Positions 25,604-32,641 of a stretch of 32,641 nt of DNA are shown here, one piece after another. Position numbers and translations under genes: made by a program. Under the pieces are notes generated by a model, which was given only the letters and a program-made list of their open reading frames with translations, was not told the DNA's origin and made no database searches. The DNA lies in assembly GCA_030655015.1 (NCBI GenBank), contig JAURWJ010000140.1, positions 1 through 32,641 of the forward strand. Direction: 5' to 3'. The DNA is from Methylotenera sp. GTDB taxonomy: Bacteria > Pseudomonadota > Gammaproteobacteria > Burkholderiales > Methylophilaceae. The first letter of the stretch is position 1. Every line of letters begins with the position of its first letter.

Positions 25604-27139
25604 TCACCGTCTTTTGTTCATCAAATAATCTACCTCACGGCTTGTATCACCATACCCAGCTTGCGTCAGCAATGCGCGTTCTATATAGCGGCTTAACTGC
25701 TGACGTAGCAACTTTACGCTATCCCCATCGACAAAACATTGCGGAAACTTAAAGCTTAGCCACGCGTATAAGCTTAAATTACGGCTCAGTAATTCTGCTT
25801 GTTCTAAATGTTTCGGGCTGTGTGAATCCAGCCAAACGGGTGCCGTCGGCAGGTAACGTATGGTGGATTGCGCTACACTTTGCAGGCACAGTAAATAGTA
25901 ATCTTTTTCAACAGCAACATTGAGTGAAATTGGCGCATAAACAAAGATAAACTTGTCTTTTAGCGACATGTTCGGCGCATGTTCATCGACTAGCTCTGCT
26001 TGTGTAATTTGAGTATTAAGTGATGATTGTTCAAAAAGGTCATGGTGAAACTTGACTCTTTCTTGATGGTAACTCAATATTTCTGCAATTTTTCGCGTAT
26101 GTAAGCGCGCGGCAATGTCACCAATTTGCATATAGTTGATGCTAATCGGTAATTTAGTTAAATCTGCGGTGTCATCTGTTGCCAGCATGTGCTCAATATG
26201 AATTAGTTCGTCGTTTTCAAGCACACTCACATAGCCGGTGTCGTAAATGCCATATCTGCCTGCGCGCCCTGCAATTTGACGCACTTCTGTCATGTTGAGT
26301 AAGCGTGAAGCTACGCCATCAAACTTATGAATATTTGAGAATATCACTCGACGTATCGGCAAATTTAAGCCCATGCCAATCGCGTCAGTGGCGACTAGAA
26401 TATCTGCTTGGCCAGTATTAAAGCGCTCAGATTCGGTGCGGCGTACTTCAGGTGATAATGCCCCATAAATACTAGCGACCGTGAAGCCCCATTGCCTTAA
26501 TCTCGCACTAAACGTCAGCACATCTTTACGGCTAAACGCGATGACGGCATCACCTTGTTGCAGTTTTGGTTTTAGTTTTTGGCGGCTGTAATGTTTGCCA
26601 CACAGGCTTTCGTGTTCTAACACCAAAGGCGTTTTGCGTGCTAGTTGAGTGATCTCAAAAGTTTCATTCAAGGCCTCAATGGCGGCTATGCATGGCGCTG
26701 TTACGGCATTTGAACCACAGATAAACACTTGTAATGCAGGCACACCTACTAATGCAGCGGTCCATGCCACGCCTCGGTCAGGGTCTTGCAGCATTTGAAT
26801 TTCATCAATAATGGCTACCTCAACTGGTTGACCGGGGTTCATCATTTCGATAGTAGATGCTGTGTGTTGCGCGCCTTCCATCAACGTGCGCTCTTCACCT
26901 GTAATAAGGTTGCATGGCACACCTGCAGCCACCAGTCGATCACGAATTTCCATGGCGAGGAGACGCAATGGAGCAAGATAAACACCTGATTTGGCTTTTT
27001 CTAAACTCAATAGCGCTTGGTAGGTTTTACCTGAATTGGTGGGGCCAAGATAAAAGTGATGATGGCGTTTAAGGTTGCGGGCGAGGGTGAAGCTGTCTGT
27101 ATAGGTAGTTGGTGCTGAATTTTTTTGGAAGTGTTTCAT
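25604..27139 (-). CDS. SUV3-like ATP-dependent RNA helicase (superfamily 2)
   Basis: Resembles mitochondrial SUV3, which unwinds RNA for degradation together with an exoribonuclease; alphaproteobacteria and some betaproteobacteria carry such homologues. Helicase motif I is LGPTNSGKTYQ (residues 32-39) and Ia is APLRLLAMEI. Motif II is the SUV3-specific DEIQ (112-115) rather than DEAD/DEAH, and III-like GSNAVTAP follows. In the second domain are VIAFSRKDVL (IV), DILVATDAIGMGLNLPI (V) and RQIAGRAGRYG (VI). The C-terminal part (about 340-511) is helical with the SUV3-type region LLCLQSVAQSTIRYLP. At 511 residues it lacks the long extra C-terminal extension of many alphaproteobacterial forms. The start is ATG at 27137-27139, 67 bases from the divergent mutL start. 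Its 3' end abuts the REP-like cluster. Confidence 0.9.
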   Translation of the reverse strand: MKHFQKNSAPTTYTDSFTLARNLKRHHHFYLGPTNSGKTYQALLSLEKAKSGVYLAPLRLLAMEIRDRLVAAGVPCNLITGEERTLMEGAQHTASTIEMMNPGQPVEVAIIDEIQMLQDPDRGVAWTAALVGVPALQVFICGSNAVTAPCIAAIEALNETFEITQLARKTPLVLEHESLCGKHYSRQKLKPKLQQGDAVIAFSRKDVLTFSARLRQWGFTVASIYGALSPEVRRTESERFNTGQADILVATDAIGMGLNLPIRRVIFSNIHKFDGVASRLLNMTEVRQIAGRAGRYGIYDTGYVSVLENDELIHIEHMLATDDTADLTKLPISINYMQIGDIAARLHTRKIAEILSYHQERVKFHHDLFEQSSLNTQITQAELVDEHAPNMSLKDKFIFVYAPISLNVAVEKDYYLLCLQSVAQSTIRYLPTAPVWLDSHSPKHLEQAELLSRNLSLYAWLSFKFPQCFVDGDSVKLLRQQLSRYIERALLTQAGYGDTSREVDYLMNKRR

Positions 27140-27206
27140 ACTTTCAGGAATTTAGCTTAAAACAGGTAAAATACCAACATACAAAAATATAAGTGACTTA
27201 ATTTTA

Positions 27207-29027
27207 ATGCGCATTCAACGCTTACCAGACCAGTTGATTAGTCAAATTGCCGCAGGCGAGGTGGTAGAGCGCCCTGCATCTGCGCTCAAAGAATTGCTGG
27301 AAAATAGTCTGGATGCTGGTAGCACTGATATTCAAGTGTCGTTGCTACAAGGCGGTATCAAGCAATTACGCGTGGTAGATAACGGTGTAGGTGTAGCAAA
27401 AGAAGATTTGGAACTAGCACTTACGCGGCACGCGACCAGCAAGATAGCGAGTTTAGAGGATTTAGAATCTGTCGCCAGTTTGGGTTTTCGTGGCGAAGCC
27501 TTGGCAAGCATTGCTTCAATTTCGCGCACGCAGTTAATGAGTCGCCAAGCCGAGTCTAAGCACGCTTGGCGCATTATCTCAGAGGGGAGTGAAATTTATC
27601 CGATTGAACCCGGCGCGTTAGATGCAGGCACCATTATCGAAGTGACTGATTTATATTTCAACACCCCGGCGCGCCGTAAGTTTTTAAAAACAGAAGCTAC
27701 CGAGTTTGGGCATTGCGAAAAGGCTTTTGAGTGCGTAGCACTGTCGCGGCCAGATGTTGCTTTTATGTTACAACACAATGGTAAAGCGCTTAGTCGCTTT
27801 GCTATTAGTAGCCCTGGCAAAAGATTTAGCGAAGTATTGGGTGCAGAGTTTGCCGCTGAAAGTGTTGAGATAGATGAATCTGCTGCGGGTTTACGTTTGT
27901 GGGGCATGACGGCTAAACCTACGTTTAGTCGCCATAGTCGAGATACGCAATATGTGTATGTTAATGGCCGTTTTGTACGTGACAAACTGATTGCACATGC
28001 CATTCGCCAAGCCTACCAAGATGTGTTGCATCACGACCGCCATCCTGCGTTTGTATTGTTTATTGAGCTAGACCCTAACTTGGTGGATGTGAATGTACAC
28101 CCAAGTAAAACCGAAGTCAGGTTTAGAGACGGGCAAGCGATTCATCGTTTTATTTTTCATTCGCTACATAAAGCGTTAGCAACGCCAACAGGTGTTTCTA
28201 ATGCGGTCACAGCAGGTCAAGCGGGGCGCAATCCGTTTGATGCGCCTCAATCCTTTATGCACTATCCAACGTATCAATCACAAATCAATTTACAAGCCAA
28301 TGAATCCAATAATTTTTATCAAACTTTATTTGGGAACACTCAAAACAGCACGCTGAGTAATTTACAGGTGGCAAATGGTTTTAATACATATACGCATCAA
28401 CCCTCAGTTGAAGCCCACTCCGTAGAAACCGAATACCCGCTTGGTTTTGCAGTGGCACAAATACACGGCATCTATGTGTTAGCGCAAAACGCGCAAGGTA
28501 TGGTCGTAGTCGATATGCACGCCGCGCATGAGCGCATTATGTACGAGCGGCTGAAGAATGCGCTGGACACTAAAAGTGTAGCCATGCAGCCTTTGTTACT
28601 GCCCATTAGCTTCAATGCCGATAAATTAGAAGTGGCGACAGTACAGGAGGCGTTAGCCAGTAATGACGCCAGCTTGCAACAACTAGGTTTTGATATTGCC
28701 GTACTTTCACCCACAACGCTTGCAGTACGCGCGGTACCGACTATGTTGCAAAATGCCGATGCGGTGACCTTGGCGCGTGATGTGTTGCGTGATTTGCGTG
28801 AATACGGTGCCAGCCGAGCGCTGACGGAACGCAGAAACGAACTGTTAGGTACGATGGCTTGCCATGCGGCTGTGCGTGCTAATCGCAGCCTAACTATCCC
28901 TGAAATGAATGCTTTGCTACGCGACATGGAGGCTACCGAGCGTTCAGGACAGTGCAACCACGGTCGACCGACTTGGTTTCAGGTGAGCATGACTGACTTG
29001 GATAAGATGTTTATGCGAGGTAAATAG
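27207..29027 (+). CDS. mutL: DNA mismatch repair protein MutL (endonuclease-type)
   Basis: Couples mismatch recognition by MutS to strand incision and excision. The N-terminal GHKL ATPase shows IAAGEVVERPASALKELLENSLDAG, VVDNGVGV and LGFRGEALASIASIS; the transducer domain has NGRFVRDKL and DVNVHPSKTEVRF. A poorly conserved Asn/Gln-rich linker (about 335-415) follows. The C-terminal dimerisation domain holds DMHAAHERIMYE at 436-447, which fits the endonuclease motif DQHA(x)2E(x)4E apart from Gln to Met, together with MACHAAVRA and CNHGRPT. This MutL is therefore probably a nicking enzyme, the type found in bacteria without MutH/Dam. The 606-residue length is ordinary. The ATG at 27207 has a poor ribosome binding site but is the conserved start (RIQRLPDQLISQIAAGEV). 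Confidence 0.96.
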   Translation: MRIQRLPDQLISQIAAGEVVERPASALKELLENSLDAGSTDIQVSLLQGGIKQLRVVDNGVGVAKEDLELALTRHATSKIASLEDLESVASLGFRGEALASIASISRTQLMSRQAESKHAWRIISEGSEIYPIEPGALDAGTIIEVTDLYFNTPARRKFLKTEATEFGHCEKAFECVALSRPDVAFMLQHNGKALSRFAISSPGKRFSEVLGAEFAAESVEIDESAAGLRLWGMTAKPTFSRHSRDTQYVYVNGRFVRDKLIAHAIRQAYQDVLHHDRHPAFVLFIELDPNLVDVNVHPSKTEVRFRDGQAIHRFIFHSLHKALATPTGVSNAVTAGQAGRNPFDAPQSFMHYPTYQSQINLQANESNNFYQTLFGNTQNSTLSNLQVANGFNTYTHQPSVEAHSVETEYPLGFAVAQIHGIYVLAQNAQGMVVVDMHAAHERIMYERLKNALDTKSVAMQPLLLPISFNADKLEVATVQEALASNDASLQQLGFDIAVLSPTTLAVRAVPTMLQNADAVTLARDVLRDLREYGASRALTERRNELLGTMACHAAVRANRSLTIPEMNALLRDMEATERSGQCNHGRPTWFQVSMTDLDKMFMRGK

Positions 29028-29030
29028 GGT

Positions 29031-29236
29031 TAAGGAAACGCTGATTAAATGGCTACGCGGGCGAATTGCTGCGTTGCGCGGTACTCGCAACCTCGCTGTA
29101 CACCGCGTACTATCTCGGTTACTGCGGACCAAACGCCTTTGGCGTGTGAATAATGCGCTTCAGCGCATATATTCCACGGACATGCCCTTTACGGGTACAC
29201 TTCATCCCGCTCGCTCATTTAATCAGTGTTTCCTTA
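29031..29236. repeat. 206-bp palindromic MITE-like element downstream of mutL
   Basis: The end arms at 29031-29051 and 29216-29236 are inverted copies (20 of 21 bases; both contain TGATTAAATG or its complement next to AAGGAAAC). Between them are three small hairpins: ACGCC-TTT-GGCGT (29133-29145), ATGCGC-TTCA-GCGCAT (29153-29168) and TGCCC-TTTAC-GGGTA (29183-29197). There is no coding content; it starts three bases after the mutL stop. The gap from here to 29350 contains nothing else I recognise. It may serve as the mutL transcript terminator and is built differently from the element at 7563-7746. Confidence 0.75.
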
Positions 29237-29350
29237 GAAAATACTTTGCCCTATATCCTTGCTGATATACCACTATTGGTTATTTACATCTGAAATTTTG
29301 CTTCTACACTAGTTGCAAGGTCAACCGTTAACAGCAATATTTCCATTCTC

Positions 29351-31048
29351 TTACCTTTTGTTGATCCAGTTCTTCAGCCAGCGCCAAACAAGGCTGTCTG
29401 GTATTTCTACCCCATCAATCATGTAGGTCAGTATTTTTGTATTATTGAGCAAGATGGGCAGTGCAGATTTGGCGGAAGGGCGGCCACAAAATAGAATGCA
29501 GTCGCCTGCCATCAGTTTGGTGGAAGTATCGGGGACTAGTAGCAGTTGATTGTTGCGAGATAGCATCAGTGACACTAAACTTAAGCGCTGTTCGCGATTT
29601 AATGGGTCTTGAGTAAGGTTTTCAAGGGATACCGATGTGCCGTTATTTAATAACTCGGTCACTGCAGGTGCATTTTCTTGGTTAATGGTTACCGCCCAAG
29701 TTTCAGGGACGCTTTCGCCCACGGTTGAAACCAATTGACTGATCAGCTGGTTGGCCCATGCGTTGGTTTGATTGCGTACCAGCTCTAAAAACTGGGCCAG
29801 TAAGGGCGATATCATGTGAGCTAAACACTCATGGGCAATAATGTCAGTAGGTTGCATGGTAATGTCGGCGTTAAACTGATTAAACAATGCATTGTTGTGG
29901 TGTTTGTTTTTGCGGATGACGACAAATAATTTTGGATTAAGCTCAAAAGCGGTCATGACTATTGATAAATTATTGATGTCATTATCGGTGCCGGCAACAA
30001 TGCCAACGGCACTGTTAATATCGGCTTCAAGTAAGGTTTTAGCTTCGGTACCGCTACCGACAATGCAATTATCGCAGCCTGTTAACTCTGGCGCGGCTTC
30101 TATGATAGTGGTGCTGATGTGTTCACGTTCTAAATTTTTAACCACGGACTTGCCAAATCGACCGTAGCCACACACGACCCATCTGCCTAATGGCGGATAT
30201 TCTGGAGGGGGTATTTTGTCGCCAGGCGTGTCTGTGAGCCACTCATGCAAAATATAAGTGCCAAGTGCATGCACGCGCATCGCTAACTGGTCACCAAATA
30301 AGGTGTATGGGTTGATAATATGGTCGGTACCGAACGAGGCCATGTTGGCAGCAATATCATCGCGCTCAGCGCGCGCCAGCACGGGCAAGCTGGGGTTCAT
30401 GAGTTTAACTGCCACGGCCACGGCCAGATTAACTTCATCGTTGTCAGTCAATGTGACTACGCCGCAACATAGCGGATGATACACGCCCGCCCTGACCAGG
30501 TTTTCTGGGAGTTTTGCATCTGCACAAAGGTTAGGAATAATATTGTGTGTGTTGCCTAGTTCAAGGTCGTTGATGCGCTCTTGTTGCGATTCGATCACTA
30601 CTACACGAATATCTTTTTCATCGAGGGCTTTGGCTAACAAGCTCGCAGACTCGCCATAACTGCACAGGATATAAAAAGGTTCTTGCAATGATCGTACGCT
30701 ATTTGTGAAGCGCTCGGTCACCATGGCTAGACGCAGGCCAGGATCTTGTAATAAGGTAATGATTCTACCTATAGCGTAAACCCATGGAATTACCGTGAAG
30801 TAGATAGAAAAAGTCATCCATAGCCGTTGCGCTTGGCTAAACGGGTAGGGCACCTCACCAAAACCAATGGTGGTTGCGGTGTAGCTGATGACATAAAACG
30901 CTTCAAAGATACTCATCTGCCAAGGCTGACCTTTGTCGTCAACACCTGGCATCAGTGAAAGGCCTATAACGGATATTGCAAAGCTGACGATAATCAGTAT
31001 CAGTGGTTGTCGCAAGCGACGTAAGATCAGAAACAGAACGCTATTCAT
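29351..31048 (-). CDS. Two-TM potassium channel with two RCK (TrkA-N) domains
   Basis: Inner-membrane ion channel with cytoplasmic regulatory domains. TM1 covers about 15-33, a pore helix and selectivity filter TTIGFGE lie at 59-65 (the GFG form of the K+ filter), and TM2 covers about 76-98. The first RCK domain begins FYILCSYGESASLLAKAL, a degenerate Rossmann loop. The second begins WVVCGYGRFGKSVVKNLE near residue 290, with an intact GxGxxG site for NAD(H) or nucleotide. A C-terminal region (about 460-545) resembles RCK_C, ending CILFCGRPSAK. At 565 residues it is larger than one-RCK channels such as MthK and resembles GsuK-like channels with a double RCK array in one chain. Function as a K+ channel follows from the filter; the ligand is unknown. 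It follows the small membrane protein gene by 36 bases, probably one operon. Confidence 0.88.
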   Translation of the reverse strand: MNSVLFLILRRLRQPLILIIVSFAISVIGLSLMPGVDDKGQPWQMSIFEAFYVISYTATTIGFGEVPYPFSQAQRLWMTFSIYFTVIPWVYAIGRIITLLQDPGLRLAMVTERFTNSVRSLQEPFYILCSYGESASLLAKALDEKDIRVVVIESQQERINDLELGNTHNIIPNLCADAKLPENLVRAGVYHPLCCGVVTLTDNDEVNLAVAVAVKLMNPSLPVLARAERDDIAANMASFGTDHIINPYTLFGDQLAMRVHALGTYILHEWLTDTPGDKIPPPEYPPLGRWVVCGYGRFGKSVVKNLEREHISTTIIEAAPELTGCDNCIVGSGTEAKTLLEADINSAVGIVAGTDNDINNLSIVMTAFELNPKLFVVIRKNKHHNNALFNQFNADITMQPTDIIAHECLAHMISPLLAQFLELVRNQTNAWANQLISQLVSTVGESVPETWAVTINQENAPAVTELLNNGTSVSLENLTQDPLNREQRLSLVSLMLSRNNQLLLVPDTSTKLMAGDCILFCGRPSAKSALPILLNNTKILTYMIDGVEIPDSLVWRWLKNWINKR

Positions 31049-31084
31049 GCGGGGTAGTGATGGTGTAAGTGGCTTTATCCGTGA

Positions 31085-31459
31085 TTACCTGCGTTGGCCG
31101 ATGGTTTCTGAGATGAGTAAAATGACGGATACAAAATTGGCCATGAGTGCACCACCAGAAAGTGACACAATATAGACGGTTAAACTCGAGTCATCCATTT
31201 TTCCACTTAAGGCTGCCCATAAAATTGCGGCGCCAATCAGTTGTAAATCAGCGGCTAAACTGGTGGAGAGTAAAATGGCACCTACATGAGTGCGGTCACC
31301 AAATTTAAGTATGGTGGCAATTAAGCTGACAATAATGGCAGCATATAACTCGTAAACATGGTGATGGGATGGGTTGTCGATGTCCCCAATAAAAAAACCA
31401 AAGTTTAATGTCATCGCCAATACGATAAAAAAACCAAAAATAACTTTTTCTAAATTCAT
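31085..31459 (-). CDS. Small four-helix membrane protein of unknown function
   Basis: 124 residues with four predicted membrane segments: about 6-25 (VIFGFFIVLAMTLNFGFFIG), 36-53 (ELYAAIIVSLIATILKF), 60-84 (GAILLSTSLAADLQLIGAAILWAAL) and 94-117 (VYIVSLSGGALMANFVSVILLI). A His-rich loop, PSHHHVYE, follows the first helix. I do not recognise the family with certainty. The start is ATG at 31457-31459, with an AGGCGG-like site upstream. It is the first gene of a two-gene minus-strand unit with the RCK potassium channel, which suggests an accessory or membrane-sensing role for the channel; that is inference from position only. Confidence 0.8.
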   Translation of the reverse strand: MNLEKVIFGFFIVLAMTLNFGFFIGDIDNPSHHHVYELYAAIIVSLIATILKFGDRTHVGAILLSTSLAADLQLIGAAILWAALSGKMDDSSLTVYIVSLSGGALMANFVSVILLISETIGQRR

Positions 31460-31595
31460 GGGTTTAAGTCCGCCTAGAAATTGATTGCCGAAAATGAATT
31501 ACATGCTGCAACTGAATAATAATTACTCACAACGCGTTATTATACAAGTCTAACGATCGATTGATTGAACAAATTAAGCGCATTCTATGGCTTTT

Positions 31596-31614
31596 TGCCA
31601 ATGCACTGTTGGCA
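31596..31614. promoter_or_regulatory. Inverted repeat upstream of miaA
   Basis: TGCCAA-7-TTGGCA lies 63 bases before the miaA start and 137 bases before the divergent small membrane protein gene. It could be a regulator site or a chance dyad; no paired -35/-10 boxes are clear around it. Confidence 0.25.
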
Positions 31615-31676
31615 TTAAATCAAATATTATCGTATCCAATACATCAAACTAACTTATTAAATTAACCGAATCGAAC

Positions 31677-32618
31677 ATGAACCTAACAACACTCCCACCC
31701 GCCATTTTTTTGATGGGCCCCACTGCCAGTGGAAAAACAGGCGCGGCTGTCGTGCTTATTTCAAAGCTACCGGTTGAACTCATTAGCGTTGACTCTGCAC
31801 TTGTGTATCGCGATATGAATATTGGCACGGCCAAGCCAGATCATGAAATTTTGGCAAAAGCGCCACATCATCTGATTGATATTATTCCACCTACTGAGGC
31901 GTACTCTGCGGCTAACTTTAGAAATGATGCCTTGCGTTTAATGGCTGATATTACAGCGCGCGGCAAAGTGCCGTTATTGGTTGGTGGGACTATGTTGTAT
32001 TTTAAAGCGTTGCAGGATGGATTGAGTGCTCTGCCTGAAGCAAATGAGAAAGTGCGTGCAGAAATTGAGCGGGAAGCTGCTCAAATCGGCTGGCCTGCTT
32101 TGCATGCACGGTTAGCTGAGGTTGACCCGGAAACAGCAGCACGTTTGCAGCCTAATGATGTGCAAAGGATAGAGCGTGCATTGGAGGTGTATCGATTGAC
32201 GGGGCAATCGATGACATCATTGCATCTGGCATCCAGCGGCGAGGCTTTACCTTATCGATTGCTAAAAATTGCCTTGGTACCTAAAGACCGTAAAGTGTTG
32301 CACGAGCGGATTGCACAAAGGTTCGACCAAATGCTGGCGGCTGGATTTTTAGATGAAGTGAAAAATTTAATGGCAAAATATCCTGCGCTGACAGCAGAAA
32401 GCACTTCGATGCGCTGTGTCGGTTATCGGCAAGCACTGGAATATCTGGCAGGCGAATACGATAAAGCTGAGTTGCGCGATAGAGGCATCTTTGCGACTCG
32501 ACAATTGGCAAAACGTCAGCTGACCTGGTTGCGCGGCATGGATGATTTAGAAGAGGTGGACTGTTTGAATCCCGCAATGTATGAGATAGTGCTGGATAAA
32601 ATTAAGCAGTTTATTTGA
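31677..32618 (+). CDS. miaA: tRNA dimethylallyltransferase
   Basis: Adds the dimethylallyl group to A37 of tRNAs reading UNN codons. The P-loop is [11 protein letters not shown] (residues 14-21) and the substrate region is [49 protein letters not shown] and [19 protein letters not shown] are all hallmark segments. The C-terminal part has [16 protein letters not shown] and [15 protein letters not shown]. The 313 residues are of usual length and the gene is complete within the window. In many proteobacteria miaA follows mutL directly and hfq follows miaA; here the channel genes and a palindromic element lie between mutL and miaA. The 23 bases after the stop contain AAAGGA, possibly the ribosome binding site of the next gene outside the window. 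Confidence 0.97.
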   Translation: MNLTTLPPAIFLMGPTASGKTGAAVVLISKLPVELISVDSALVYRDMNIGTAKPDHEILAKAPHHLIDIIPPTEAYSAANFRNDALRLMADITARGKVPLLVGGTMLYFKALQDGLSALPEANEKVRAEIEREAAQIGWPALHARLAEVDPETAARLQPNDVQRIERALEVYRLTGQSMTSLHLASSGEALPYRLLKIALVPKDRKVLHERIAQRFDQMLAAGFLDEVKNLMAKYPALTAESTSMRCVGYRQALEYLAGEYDKAELRDRGIFATRQLAKRQLTWLRGMDDLEEVDCLNPAMYEIVLDKIKQFI

Positions 32619-32641
32619 GATACCCTAAAGGACTTATTTAA

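Noticed and set aside
29074-29265. Small plus-strand gene after mutL
   Set aside because: It lies inside the palindromic element and reflects hairpin sequence, not a protein.

Overview
The window looks like a chromosomal segment of a moderately AT-rich betaproteobacterium. A Methylophilaceae (Methylotenera-like) methylotroph is my best guess. The guess rests on protein style, on the order queG / tsaE-amiC ... mutL ... miaA, and on an oxidative-RuMP-compatible sugar phosphate gene set; no single sequence marker proves it.

Layout. (1) 1-7448, minus strand: a two-partner secretion locus. It encodes an FhaC/ShlB-type outer-membrane transporter (tpsB) and downstream a giant CdiA/FhaB-like exoprotein (tpsA). 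The tpsA frame is broken near 915-950, exactly at a short repeat, and the original frame then continues off the left edge of the window, where any toxin tip and immunity gene would lie. (2) 7449-7885: a 184-bp palindromic MITE-like element and the pgi terminator. (3) 7886-17742: a divergent glycogen/alpha-glucan cluster, glgB-pgi on minus and glgC, a GH57 amylase, malQ and an ROK glucokinase on plus. Together these make ADP-glucose, branch the polymer, trim and rearrange glucans, phosphorylate glucose and link it to fructose-6-phosphate. No glycogen synthase (glgA) or phosphorylase is in view. (4) 17824-20723: alanine dehydrogenase on minus, then an L,D-transpeptidase and a MepK-like endopeptidase on plus, plausibly a maker and breaker of the same peptidoglycan cross-links. 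(5) 20832-23887: queG and tsaE diverge from start codons that share two bases, and amiC overlaps the tsaE end. (6) 23932-27139: a metallo-beta-lactamase/beta-CASP ribonuclease-like protein converges with a SUV3-like RNA helicase across a cluster of REP-like hairpins. (7) 27207-32618: mutL and miaA, separated by a second, about 206-bp, palindromic element and by a minus-strand pair made of a two-RCK potassium channel and a small membrane protein.

No tRNA, rRNA, CRISPR array, transposase, integrase or phage gene was recognised. The accessory features are the TPS exoprotein, the two MITE-like palindromes, the REP-like cluster and the small repeats inside tpsA. I did not find a clearly new multi-gene system; the most unusual structures are the repeat-associated frameshift in tpsA and the hairpin family with changing stems but a constant TAAA/TTTA loop.
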